Part shown: positions 1 to 7,893 of the stretch, piece by piece
Position numbering within the stretch: position 1 is the stretch's first letter
Layout of the letters: every line of letters begins with the position of its first letter
Assembly (NCBI GenBank): GCA_964415045.1
Contig: CAYPZL010000085.1
Span: 1 to 23,156, forward strand
Length of the DNA stretch: 23,156 nucleotides
Reading direction: 5' to 3'
DNA from: CAYPZL01 sp964415045
GTDB lineage: Bacteria; Planctomycetota; Phycisphaerae; Sedimentisphaerales; Anaerobacaceae
Made by a program: the position numbers and the translations under genes
The notes under the pieces: generated by a model
Database searches by the model: none
Seen by the model: only the letters and a program-made list of their open reading frames with translations
What the model was told of the DNA's origin: nothing

Positions 1-93
1 GGAAATCAAACCAACGATTTCCTTGAAGAATATAAGCCTAATCTCCATTTTGCAAGAGTTCTCAAGCACATCAGGAACAGGAGCAGGTTATGA
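1..93 (+). CDS. possible 3' end of an upstream gene (partial, uncertain)
   Basis: Frame 1 is open from the window edge to a TGA at 91-93. It encodes about 30 residues and ends in a basic stretch with the sequence HIRNRSRL. The stop overlaps the sulfatase ATG at 90 in an ATGA arrangement, which is typical of translationally coupled genes. Against this, the frame crosses the 29-bp repeat at 33-61, and the same frame at the other repeat copy has a stop just upstream. The reading frame may therefore be accidental. I do not recognise the peptide. Confidence 0.2.
   Translation, partial: GNQTNDFLEEYKPNLHFARVLKHIRNRSRL
33..61 (+). repeat. left copy of a 29-bp inverted repeat (partner 23106-23134)
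   Basis: Positions 33-61 match the reverse complement of 23106-23134 at 28 of 29 bases, with a single mismatch at 56. Sequence on the outer side differs completely between the copies. The copy ends 28 bp before the sulfatase ATG. It could be the terminal inverted repeat of an insertion sequence lying outside the window, or a shared regulatory element. Just outside it, 1-22 forms a perfect 7-bp hairpin with arms GGAAATC and GATTTCC. Confidence 0.8.
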
Positions 94-1346
94 ATTCGCA
101 TCGTGGGAATGAGATCAGGCTGAGCAGACGCACCTTCATCCGGGCCACCGGGCTGACCCTGGCTACCCTGGCGGCGCCGGGGGCGCTGCGGGGCGGTAAC
201 AGGCGTCAGGGCAAGCCGAATGTTCTCCTCGTCGTCACCGACGACCAGGGCTATGGCGACTTGTCGTGTCACGGCAATCCGATCCTGAAGACGCCGAACC
301 TGGATGCCCTCCACCGGCAAAGCGTCCGCTTCACGGATTTTCACGTGGCGCCGATGTGCACGCCGACCCGCGGGCAGTTGCTCACGGGACGCGACGCCAT
401 GGCCAACGGCGCGACCGTCGTGTGCATGGGACGCTCGATGATGCGAAACGAGCTGCCCACAATGGCGGACGTTTTCGCCGCCAACGGGTATCACACGGGC
501 CATTTCGGCAAGTGGCACCTGGGCGACAGCTATCCGCATCGGCCGCAGGACCGCGGCTTCGAGAAAACCGTGCATCACGGAGCGTGGGGAATCACCTCGA
601 TCGCGGATTACTACGGCAACGATTACTGGGACGACACCTTCCGGCACAACGACCGGTTCGAGAGGCACGAGGGCTATTGCACGGACATCTGGTTCGACGA
701 GGCGATGGACTACATGAAGGCACGCCACGCGGCCAACGAACCGTTCTTCGTGTATCTGCCGACGAACTGCCCGCATTCGCCGCACTGGGTCGACGACGAG
801 TACTCCGCGCCCTACGAGCAAAAGGGGATGAATCGCAGGATCGCCAAGTTCTTCGGGCAAATCGCCAACATCGACGAGAACATGGGCCGGCTCCTGAAGA
901 TGCTTGATGAGACCGGCCTGGCGGAGAACACGCTGCTGATCTACATGACGGACAACGGGACCGTCGCCGGTCACACCGTCTTCAACGCCGGCATGAAGGG
1001 GCACAAAACGCAACTGTGGGAAGGGGGGCACCGGGTCCCCTGTTTCGTGCGCTGGCCTTCGGGCGGCCTGGGAAAGCCACGTGACATCGACGTGCTCTGC
1101 CAGTGCCAGGACCTGCTGCCGACCGTGGTGGATCTGTGCCGCCTGGAGACGCCGGGTTCGATGGTGACCGACGGCGTTTCGCTGGCCGGGTTGCTCCGGG
1201 GAAGGGAAAGAAACGTGGGGGACCGGATGCTGGTGGTGCGCTACGGCCCCGACAGCCGGGCCAAATGGGAATGCACCGTGATGTGGAACAAGTGGCGCCT
1301 GGTGAAGGGAGAGCAACTCTATACTACTAACCTCAAACATCGTTAA
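90..1346 (+). CDS. sulfatase, N-terminal catalytic part, truncated by an insert
   Basis: This is an exported type I sulfatase (alkaline phosphatase superfamily) that would hydrolyse sulfate esters, probably on a polysaccharide. A twin-arginine signal (LSRRTFIRATG) precedes the domain. Metal-binding DDQGYGD is at residues 51-57, and the formylglycine signature CTPTR is at 90-94, where Cys90 would be converted to formylglycine. The active-site pair in GKWHLG is Lys141 and His143, and a TDNG metal motif follows. The true sulfatase frame stops being recognisable after codon 411 (GEQLY, ending at 1322). The last seven codons and the TAA come from an inserted segment. Homology resumes in the same frame at 1461, so the ancestral protein was about 592 residues. 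The catalytic residues are intact but the C-terminal subdomain is lost, so activity is doubtful. The exact substrate cannot be told. Confidence 0.9.
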   Translation: MNSHRGNEIRLSRRTFIRATGLTLATLAAPGALRGGNRRQGKPNVLLVVTDDQGYGDLSCHGNPILKTPNLDALHRQSVRFTDFHVAPMCTPTRGQLLTGRDAMANGATVVCMGRSMMRNELPTMADVFAANGYHTGHFGKWHLGDSYPHRPQDRGFEKTVHHGAWGITSIADYYGNDYWDDTFRHNDRFERHEGYCTDIWFDEAMDYMKARHAANEPFFVYLPTNCPHSPHWVDDEYSAPYEQKGMNRRIAKFFGQIANIDENMGRLLKMLDETGLAENTLLIYMTDNGTVAGHTVFNAGMKGHKTQLWEGGHRVPCFVRWPSGGLGKPRDIDVLCQCQDLLPTVVDLCRLETPGSMVTDGVSLAGLLRGRERNVGDRMLVVRYGPDSRAKWECTVMWNKWRLVKGEQLYTTNLKHR

Positions 1347-1460
1347 GTTTTTGACAGAGATTCCAGGTTCGTCGCCGTAACCTGCTATCTTCACAATGGT
1401 TACGACGAGACTTGGGAACGGAGTTTTTGGTTGCGGCCGAGCGCAGCGAGGCCGCGCTGG
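1323..1460 (+). repeat. 138-bp hairpin-rich insert interrupting the sulfatase gene
   Basis: Removing exactly 1323-1460 joins GEQLY to DVSADPHQD and restores a single continuous sulfatase frame. The insert length is a multiple of three but it carries an in-frame TAA at 1344. It contains two strong inverted repeats. The first pairs 1369-1382 with 1398-1408, with a 3-nt bulge and a 15-nt loop. The second is a perfect GCGGCC/GGCCGC stem at 1433-1438 and 1450-1455. I see no transposase, no terminal inverted repeats and no obvious target duplication. A REP-like or MITE-like element is the most likely reading. Confidence 0.7.
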
Positions 1461-2006
1461 GATGTGAGCGCCGATCCGCATCAGGACAAGAACGTCGCAG
1501 CCAAGCATCCCGACGTCGTCGCGGCCATGAGAAAGCACTACGAGCAGTGGTGGGCCAAGACCTACCCCCTGTTCGAGCAACGGCGCTACATCCACGTAGG
1601 CTCTGAGAAGGCCAACCCGGTCATGCTCTATTCCTGCGATTGGCACGGCTCATACGCCGACAATTTCGGGAACCTGGCGGCCGGCAACCAGATTGGCACC
1701 TGGGACGTGGTGGTCGAACGCGAAGGGCAATACCGGATCACGTTGTCTCGCTGGCATCCGGCGGCGGATTCCGCCCTCGACGCTCCGCTCGAAGGTCCGT
1801 TGGGCAAAGGCAAAGCGGTTCCCGTAGCTAAAGCACGCGTCAAAGTGGGCGATGCGGATGTTTCCAAGCCGACCGCCGGCGGTCAGAAGCAGGTCTCATT
1901 TACGCTGGGCCTCAAGGCCGGCAAGACCCAGTTGTCCACCTGGTTCTACGACAAGGACGGCAAGCCGCTGTGCAGCGCCTATTACACCCGGGTCGAACGG
2001 CTGTGA
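1431..2006 (+). pseudogene. sulfatase C-terminal part, separated from its N-terminus
   Basis: This frame continues the interrupted sulfatase. Recognisable sulfatase sequence begins at 1461 (DVSADPHQD), and the helix containing AMRKHYEQWW is typical of the end of the sulfatase domain. It is followed by a roughly 120-residue beta-rich tail seen in some large planctomycete sulfatases. A TTG at 1431 could serve as a start, but it lies inside the insert's second hairpin and has no convincing ribosome-binding site. This piece lacks all catalytic residues and could not act as an enzyme alone. It is in the same frame as the upstream piece, so rare stop readthrough at 1344 would still give a near full-length product with 46 extra residues, unless another in-frame stop lies in the insert. 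Confidence 0.75.
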
Positions 2007-2084
2007 GCGAAAGCTGCCTGCAAGTTTCGGGGGTCGCTGACTCCCGGGAATTGGAAGAGGAGTCTTGCAAAAGGGAGATGCGAC

Positions 2085-3422
2085 ATGATGAAACGAAGAG
2101 AGTTTCTCAGGAGACTGTGTGTAGGGGCGGCGGGGTTGAGCTGTCTCGGTCGATACAGCGCCGCTCAATCCGAACGGTTCGGGTCAACCGCCGCCCCGAG
2201 GCCGAACATCCTGATCATTTTCACCGATGACCAGGGGTACGCGGATCTGGGCTGCTTCGGCTCCCGGACCAACAGGACGCCGCGGATGGATCAGTTGGCG
2301 AAGGAGGGGACGCGGTTTACCAACTTCTATGCCCAGGCCGTGTGCGGCCCGTCCCGTTCGGCGCTGTTGACGGGACGCTATCCCATCCGAAGCAAAGGCT
2401 GGAGCATGCCGGCCAGCGAGATTACCTGGGCCGAGCGGATCAGGAAGGTCGGATACCAGACCGCCTGCATCGGCAAGTGGGACGTCTCCAATCGCAAACC
2501 GATCATCGAACGCATGCCCAACGCGCAGGGCTTCGATTACTACTTCGGGACTCTGGGCGCCAACGACAACGGCCGCGTCGCCTTCCACGAGAACAACGAG
2601 CCCGCCGGCCAGACCCGCGACATGGGCAGCCTGCTCCGGCTCTACACCGACAAGGCCATCGATTTCCTCAAGAACAAGCGCGATAAAAGCAAGCCGTTCG
2701 CTCTGTACGTGGCCCATACCATGATGCACACCATCATCGACGCCTCGCCCCGCTTCAAGGGGAAATCGAAGGGCAGCCTGTACGGCGACGTGGTCGAGGA
2801 GTTCGATTACGAAACGGGGCGGCTGCTGGACGTGGTGGACGAGCTGGGGCTCAGGGACAACACGCTAATCATCTACACCACGGACAACGGCCCCTGGAAC
2901 CAGCCGGCGTACACCACGAAGAAGAAGGGGCACCCCGAAGGCTCGATCTTCTGGGGCAACGCCGGGCCGCTGCGCAACGGCAAAGGCTCCTGCTATGAAG
3001 GCGGCTATCGCGTCCCCTGCATTGTGCGCTGGCCCGGGAAGGTCCCGGCCGACCGGCTCTCCGATGCGATCTTCGCCACCATCGACTTCATGCCGACCTT
3101 CGCCCGCCTGGCGGGCTTCGAGGTCCCCGACGATCGCGTCATCGATGGTGTGGACCAGACGGAGCTGCTGCTCGGCAAGAGCAAAGAGGGCGCACGCGAC
3201 ACCTTCCTCTACAACAACAACGCGGTGCGCAAGGGCCGGTGGAAATATCTGCGGGCCGAGCACAAGGTCCCCGGCTACGCCCGCGACAAAGAGAGGGAGC
3301 AGGTCGAAGAGCTCTACGACCTGGAGGCCGACATCGGCGAGCGAAACAACCTGGCCGCCCAACACCCCGAGAAGGTCCGCGAGCTCAAGAAACTCATGGA
3401 AACGCTTTCGGAAGGCAAGTAG
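2085..3422 (+). CDS. sulfatase with atypical active-site motif
   Basis: A second exported sulfatase, 445 residues, near the normal length for the family. It starts at ATG 2085, preceded by AGGGAG. The N-terminus RREFLRRL followed by a hydrophobic stretch looks like a Tat signal. TDDQGYAD at 47-54 supplies metal ligands, and CGPSR at 87-91 is the formylglycine signature. YEGGYRVPCIVRWPG and the closing LYDLEAD region are family hallmarks. In the motif that normally reads GKWHLG, this protein has GKWDVS: Lys131 is kept but the usual His is Asp133. The gene follows the first sulfatase by 78 bp on the same strand, so the pair was probably one glycan desulfation unit. It may use a different substrate geometry from its neighbour, or have reduced activity. 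Confidence 0.92.
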   Translation: MMKRREFLRRLCVGAAGLSCLGRYSAAQSERFGSTAAPRPNILIIFTDDQGYADLGCFGSRTNRTPRMDQLAKEGTRFTNFYAQAVCGPSRSALLTGRYPIRSKGWSMPASEITWAERIRKVGYQTACIGKWDVSNRKPIIERMPNAQGFDYYFGTLGANDNGRVAFHENNEPAGQTRDMGSLLRLYTDKAIDFLKNKRDKSKPFALYVAHTMMHTIIDASPRFKGKSKGSLYGDVVEEFDYETGRLLDVVDELGLRDNTLIIYTTDNGPWNQPAYTTKKKGHPEGSIFWGNAGPLRNGKGSCYEGGYRVPCIVRWPGKVPADRLSDAIFATIDFMPTFARLAGFEVPDDRVIDGVDQTELLLGKSKEGARDTFLYNNNAVRKGRWKYLRAEHKVPGYARDKEREQVEELYDLEADIGERNNLAAQHPEKVRELKKLMETLSEGK

Positions 3423-3444
3423 TAGCGCCTCTCATGAATCGTGG

Positions 3445-3473
3445 GGCGATAGAGCGTTTTTGCTCTGTTCGCC
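3445..3473. terminator. hairpin between convergent genes, possible terminator
   Basis: A 29-nt inverted repeat lies just after the second sulfatase. The outer arms are GGCGA and TCGCC, the inner arms AGAGC and GCTCT, and the loop contains TTTTT. It sits between genes that converge from both sides, as a bidirectional terminator would. No T-tract follows the stem on either strand, so it may only protect transcript ends. Confidence 0.4.
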
Positions 3474-3491
3474 ATGGCGCGGAGGCTGTTT

Positions 3492-3858
3492 CTACAGGTG
3501 CCATTCGAGGGCGGGAAGTTTCTTCTTCAGACGCCGGAGACCTTGTTCCGTGACGTTGCCGCCGAAGAGGTCGAGCCGAAGCGCCTTGCCCGCGGGTACG
3601 GCCACGTCCCCCTTCGCCTCGCCCAGACGCTGCCAATCGGAATCCTGCGCGGCCTTCAGCGATGATCTGGTCGTAGGTCTTGCCGCTGATGTACTGGGTG
3701 GGCCCGCGTCCTTCGCGGACGACGATCTTGATGTCGGCGGCGCCGCCTTCGGTCACCGCGTAGGCCGACAGTCGTTTGCCGTCGCGCGTGCCGTCGGCGC
3801 GGAGGCAAAAAATCACCATGCTTGCAGACAGAATCGCAATTCCCGTCGCTCGTGTCAT
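3492..3858 (-). pseudogene. small exported protein, frameshifted
   Basis: From ATG at 3858 (preceded by AGGAG at good spacing) the frame encodes a signal-peptide-like start (MTRATGIAILSASMVIF) and sensible protein sequence up to TYDQIIA near 3665. Protein-like sequence then continues in another frame, from LKAAQDSDWQRLGEAKGDV to the end KLPALEWHL, with a TAG at 3492-3494. The span is 367 bp, one more than a multiple of three, so a single extra base near 3662-3668 explains the break. The reconstructed product is about 121 residues. I do not recognise the family. It is the last gene of the minus-strand run. The frameshift may be a real mutation or a sequencing error. Confidence 0.6.
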
Positions 3859-3978
3859 GACGGCGCTCCTGATTTGGCTTCGTGCTACCGCAAACCCACA
3901 CGCGCGCAAACCATCTTTAAGACGTCGAAAAGGGCCCTTTGTTACAAGGAATCTCGCGCTGATTGCATTCGGTCCCGG

Positions 3979-5223
3979 TCATGGGGCCCTCGTCCCGAAT
4001 TCCTTCGGCAGGTCCTGCCAGTGCTTCATCTCGGCGGTCTTCCACTTGCGGCATTTCGTGCAGACGCAGGCGAACACGGGATTGTGCGGGTCGCCGACGC
4101 AGCCGGCCAGCAGGGCGTTTCCCCGGCGCATTTGCTGGCGCATCGCTTCGCTGGGCAGGCCGACGAGCATCGGGACGGTCTTCATCGCCGCGCCGCAGGC
4201 AGGGCAGGGGTAGCTCACTTTCAGCTCGGCTACGTAGATGCTGGTCTTGCCCTCGTGGCTGGAGTAGTAGCTCACGTAGAGCCGGTCGTTGTGCCAGAGC
4301 AGGCCGGGATAGCTGGTGTCGCCTCCGCTGGGCAGCTTGAGAAGCTTGGTCATCTTGTGGTCGACCACGTTCAGCAGCGTGACAGCGGTATGGGCGCCGC
4401 CGGCGTGCATGCGTCCGGCCGCGATCCAGTAGCCGGTGGGCAACTGGATGAAGTTGGGACCGCCGAAGCTGTTGAATTCGGTGCCGAGATCGTGCCATTG
4501 CCATTGGGTGTAGTCGCCCCGGCTGACGCCGAGCATGGCGCTTCGCGGCGTCGCGCCGCTGCCGTCGCGCCGGGCCAGGGCGTAACATGTCCCGTAGCGG
4601 TCGAAGCGCAGGGGCGTTTCGTTGGGGTAGCCTTCCTCGAAGAGTCTGGGAACGAGCGTGTCATACTTCAGGCCGTCCGTGCTGGTATGCAGGCTCAAGT
4701 ATCGTTCGCCGGAGCCGGCGGTGTACGAGACGCCGTAGGCCTTGCCTTTGTGCCAGGTGACACACCAGAGCCAGCGGCCCGGCTTCATCACGATCTGCGG
4801 CTTTGTCCATTCCGTGCCGTCGGCGGAGAACGCGACGAAGCTCCCGGTCGGCGCGCTTGTGTGGTCTGTCTTGCGCGGCGCGGCGCCGCCGATGAGCATG
4901 AGCCGGTCGTCAGGCGTCACGGACAGGTGCGCATCGCGCAGATCGAAGCCGTCGAGCCGCGCCACGTGCGCGGAAGTCCACTGCCGCGCGTGGCTCGACC
5001 GAAGCACGCGAATCCTGCCGTCCGTCGAAACATGCCCCCGCCCCTCGCGAAACGCGCAGTAGAAACCACCGCGCCACCACACCAGATCGGTAAATGCATT
5101 GTGCGGCGCCCCATCCCAGATCTTCCGCACGGTGACAAGTTCGACCTCGACCGGTGCGGCCGCCCACACGGCGGCGACGTTCAACACGACCAGCATGACC
5201 GCAGTCAATCCCTTCCGCATCAT
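3979..5223 (-). CDS. secreted sialidase-like beta-propeller with C-terminal zinc ribbon
   Basis: 414 residues. A signal peptide (about residues 1-21, ending VAAVWA) is followed by a sialidase/BNR-type six-bladed propeller from about 25 to 335. It has repeated sequences such as LSVTPDDRLMLIGG, SADGTEWTKPQ and LHTSTDGLKY. The closing blade ends at KTSIYVAELKV, where this family normally stops. About 77 more residues follow, with CPAC at 340-343 and CTKC at 388-391. They include GLPSE and LLAGC segments that resemble a small stand-alone zinc-ribbon domain. ATG at 5223 has AGGAGA upstream. The gene begins 29 bp after the DUF362/SMP-30 gene stops, so the two are probably co-transcribed. It is likely to bind or cleave glycans outside the cytoplasm; the substrate is unknown, and a non-catalytic propeller is possible. 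Confidence 0.85.
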   Translation of the reverse strand: MMRKGLTAVMLVVLNVAAVWAAAPVEVELVTVRKIWDGAPHNAFTDLVWWRGGFYCAFREGRGHVSTDGRIRVLRSSHARQWTSAHVARLDGFDLRDAHLSVTPDDRLMLIGGAAPRKTDHTSAPTGSFVAFSADGTEWTKPQIVMKPGRWLWCVTWHKGKAYGVSYTAGSGERYLSLHTSTDGLKYDTLVPRLFEEGYPNETPLRFDRYGTCYALARRDGSGATPRSAMLGVSRGDYTQWQWHDLGTEFNSFGGPNFIQLPTGYWIAAGRMHAGGAHTAVTLLNVVDHKMTKLLKLPSGGDTSYPGLLWHNDRLYVSYYSSHEGKTSIYVAELKVSYPCPACGAAMKTVPMLVGLPSEAMRQQMRRGNALLAGCVGDPHNPVFACVCTKCRKWKTAEMKHWQDLPKEFGTRAP

Positions 5224-5252
5224 TTCGTCTCCTGTTTCTTTCTTTGCGATTC

Positions 5253-7730
5253 TCAGTAGACGCCTTTCACGCGCATCTTGATGGCGTAGAGCGAATCCAT
5301 GGCGGTGATGAAGAGCGTGTGGCGGTCCTTGCCGCCGAAGGTGACGTTGGCGGTCCAGCCCTCGTCGATGGCGATGTGCTCGATCTTCTCGCCGGCGGGG
5401 TTGAAGACGTGGACGCCTTTGCCGGTGAGGTAGACGTTGCCCTCGTTGTCGATGGTCATGCCGTCGGAGCCCATCTTGCAGAAGAGCGTTCTGTCCGACA
5501 GCGACGCGTCGGAGTTGATCTTGAACCGGTAGGTCTTCTTGTCACCGATGTCGGCGACGTAGAGGTACTTCTGATCGGGCGTGCCGATGATGCCGTTGGG
5601 CTGGACGAGGTCGTCGACGACGCGGATCAGCTTCTTTCGGTCGGGCGTCAGATAGTAGACGTGCTGGCCGTCCTGTTCCCTTGGTCCGCGGTCCCAGTAG
5701 GGCCTCTTGTAGAACGGGTCGGTGAAGTAGATGCCGCCCTTGGCGTCCATCCAGAGGTCGTTGGGGCCGTTGAGCTTCTTGCCCTCGAAGTCAGTGACGA
5801 AGATGGTGGCGTGGCCCAGCGGGTCGATCATCCAGAGCTCGTTGTTCAGATCGGCGCAGGCCCAGAGGTTGCCCTGCGGGTCGAAGAACAGGCCGTTGGA
5901 GCGTCCGCACGGCTTCATGAAGTCAGTCAGTTTGCCGTCCACGGACCACTTGCAGATGCGGTCGTTTGGCTGGTCCGTGAAGAAGACGTTGCCTTCGGCG
6001 TCGGGGGCGGGGCCTTCGGTGAACTTGAACGTATCGGCGAGCAGGACGACCTTCGCGCCCGGCGCGATGATGGACGCCGCGGCGCCGGTCTGGCCCGTTA
6101 CTCTGATAAGCTCGATGCCCTCGTTCTTGCCGAGGTTGCGCGAGTACTGCATTTGTCCGGGGCCGTTCCAATGCTCGTGGACGCCGAGGCTGGCTAACCG
6201 CACGACGTTGCCGGCGTGGTCGGGATCGTAGAACGTGCCCGACGGCGGCTTGTCCGCCAACGCGGCTTCGTGCAGATAGTCGTCGGCGCCGCCTCGCTGT
6301 GTGTACTTGTCCAGGGCCTTCTCCGCTTGCAAGACGTCCAGGCCGACCGAGTCGATGGCGACCGGGTCTTGCGACGCGAACAGGCTCGACGTCCAGTCGT
6401 CGTTGAAGGGGGCCGACTTGAACTTCCTCGGTACCCGCTCGACGTAGTGCACCCCTCCGTAGAGGCCGTCGATGAGATAGAGAACGGTCTTGCCGCCGAT
6501 CTGGGAGTGGCCCATCAGGTCCACCAGCGTGCGGTACTCGCGCGAGCCCTTGCTAAAGGCGCTCTTGTGCATATCGTAGTAGCCCTTTTCGTAGGGCAGA
6601 CGGACCAGCGAGCCATAATGGTTCTTCGCGCAGAGCGTGACGCCGGAGCCCGGGTGGGCCTTGAGGTTGGCTAAGTTGATGATGTAATCGGCGCCGGCGA
6701 AGGCGTGGGGCAGGTAGTCCTGCTTGCAGTCTTTTGGCCGGCAGCTCCAGTACAAGGGGACCCTGGACAATCCCATCTTGCCCCGGTTGTCCTTGCCTTC
6801 GCAGTCGAGGTACTGGGCGCGGGGGAACCGCTCGTGCAGCATGTCGTAATATTCCTTGGCGAAATAGGCCAGGCTGTCGCCGACGGCGATGTTGGTCTCC
6901 CGGACGCCGGCGGCCTCGGTCAACTGCTTCAGCAGTGCGGCGATCATCTGGGGCGACGTATTCATATAGTCCACCCAGCTTTCCAGGGCGTAGGTCTGGC
7001 GGTTGACGGAGTTGACCGTTCGGATGAAGCCAACGAAGTTCACCTTGATCATGATCTTCTCGCCGGGCTTGTAGCCGACGTCGCCCTTGCCGCGGGTCTT
7101 GTTGTGGTAGCGAAAGATCGCGTCCCAGGCGGCGGCATCAGTGGACCGTCCCGTCAGAGTCTGGAGAGCTTTCGACATCATCCGGTCGCAGACGGCTTGG
7201 TCCGTGTGCTCCGGCTGCCAGAGGTGTCCGTCGCCCGGTCCGTTCCAGTCGGTGGCGTCGGGATCGTGGACCCAGACGACGCGGCCCGGATGGATGCCCC
7301 GGCCCGTGCCGACGGGGTTGAGCGGGTCGGCCTCGGCGGCCGCGACGTTCGTCTCAGGCATGTTGCGGATCGCCACAGCGCCGAAGACCACCGCCGCCGC
7401 CAGGCAGGCAAAGGCCAGACGCACGTGCGCCTGCCGGAACAATCCCCGTGCCCGGCGAAACGCCACGACGCCGCCGGTGATGCCGATGAGCCACGCGACG
7501 AAGCCCGACGCTAACGGCATCGCCACGCGCTGACACGGATACAGAGCCCGCGAGGGCTTGGGGATCACGCGGATCAGAAACCAGATCAGCGATACCAGCC
7601 CCGCCACAGGCAGCAGCCAGATCAGCCACCGGCTCCGGAGCTTCTGCCGAAGAGACTTTTGCGCGTGAGGGCAGGAAAGATGATGTTGGGCGGATCCGTT
7701 CTTATCGTGCTTCTGATTGGCGCGTTGCAT
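5253..7730 (-). CDS. membrane-anchored DUF362 / SMP-30 gluconolactonase-like fusion
   Basis: 825 residues from ATG 7730, chosen because GGAGGTG lies 7 nt upstream; ATG 7745 in the same frame is weaker. The N-terminus has three hydrophobic spans at about 30-50, 65-87 and 100-117. A DUF362 domain then runs from about 135 to 540 (YIINLANLKAHPGSGVTLC, KNHYGSL, SQDPVAIDSVGLDVL). An SMP-30/gluconolactonase/LRE-like propeller covers about 555-815 (FTEGPAPDAEGNVFFTD, GRSNGLFFDPQGN, LNGPNDLWMDAKGG). The Glu of EGP and the Asn and Asp of PND are the expected metal ligands. The two domains are usually separate proteins. The propeller could open sugar lactones; the role of DUF362 is not established. It lies 163 bp after the glycosidase gene and just before the sialidase-like gene. 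Confidence 0.88.
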   Translation of the reverse strand: MQRANQKHDKNGSAQHHLSCPHAQKSLRQKLRSRWLIWLLPVAGLVSLIWFLIRVIPKPSRALYPCQRVAMPLASGFVAWLIGITGGVVAFRRARGLFRQAHVRLAFACLAAAVVFGAVAIRNMPETNVAAAEADPLNPVGTGRGIHPGRVVWVHDPDATDWNGPGDGHLWQPEHTDQAVCDRMMSKALQTLTGRSTDAAAWDAIFRYHNKTRGKGDVGYKPGEKIMIKVNFVGFIRTVNSVNRQTYALESWVDYMNTSPQMIAALLKQLTEAAGVRETNIAVGDSLAYFAKEYYDMLHERFPRAQYLDCEGKDNRGKMGLSRVPLYWSCRPKDCKQDYLPHAFAGADYIINLANLKAHPGSGVTLCAKNHYGSLVRLPYEKGYYDMHKSAFSKGSREYRTLVDLMGHSQIGGKTVLYLIDGLYGGVHYVERVPRKFKSAPFNDDWTSSLFASQDPVAIDSVGLDVLQAEKALDKYTQRGGADDYLHEAALADKPPSGTFYDPDHAGNVVRLASLGVHEHWNGPGQMQYSRNLGKNEGIELIRVTGQTGAAASIIAPGAKVVLLADTFKFTEGPAPDAEGNVFFTDQPNDRICKWSVDGKLTDFMKPCGRSNGLFFDPQGNLWACADLNNELWMIDPLGHATIFVTDFEGKKLNGPNDLWMDAKGGIYFTDPFYKRPYWDRGPREQDGQHVYYLTPDRKKLIRVVDDLVQPNGIIGTPDQKYLYVADIGDKKTYRFKINSDASLSDRTLFCKMGSDGMTIDNEGNVYLTGKGVHVFNPAGEKIEHIAIDEGWTANVTFGGKDRHTLFITAMDSLYAIKMRVKGVY

Positions 7731-7781
7731 CTGTGGCACCTCCATAGGACACTCGTACACGATTGTGCTGTCACCGGCGGT

Positions 7782-7790
7782 ATTGTAGCA
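7782..7790 (-). promoter_or_regulatory. candidate extended -10 promoter for the DUF362/SMP-30 gene
   Basis: On the minus strand this reads TGCTACAAT, an extended -10 (TG, one base, TACAAT), about 50 bp upstream of the chosen start. The matching -35 position reads AAGACT, a poor match. It could provide an internal promoter within the minus-strand operon. The remainder of the 163-bp gap holds nothing else I recognise. Confidence 0.35.
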
Positions 7791-7893
7791 CCGACCCGCC
7801 GCGAAGTCTTGGCCTTTTTTGACGCGCCGGGATGGTTGCGCCGACGGTGTCGAACGCGGCAATGAGCGGCCAGAGTGTTCCCGTGACCGGCGT

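Noticed and set aside
1431..1470. TTG at 1431 as a genuine start for a stand-alone C-terminal protein
   Set aside because: It lies within the insert's second hairpin, has no good ribosome-binding site, and the product lacks every catalytic residue.
6..1646. Long minus-strand open frame opposite the first sulfatase
   Set aside because: It is a shadow of the sulfatase in GC-rich sequence. Its translation is rich in Arg, His, Val and Pro with no recognisable domain, while the plus strand carries clear sulfatase motifs.
3925..3945. Perfect palindrome AAAGGGCCCTTT in the gap after the sialidase-like gene
   Set aside because: A 12-bp palindrome without a loop is not rare enough in this length to claim a regulatory site, and nothing else supports it.
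2995..5259. 754-codon plus-strand open frame
   Set aside because: It overlaps the end of sulfatase 2, then runs antisense to the sialidase-like gene. Composition is repetitive Arg/Ser then Val/Ala/Gly with no domain.
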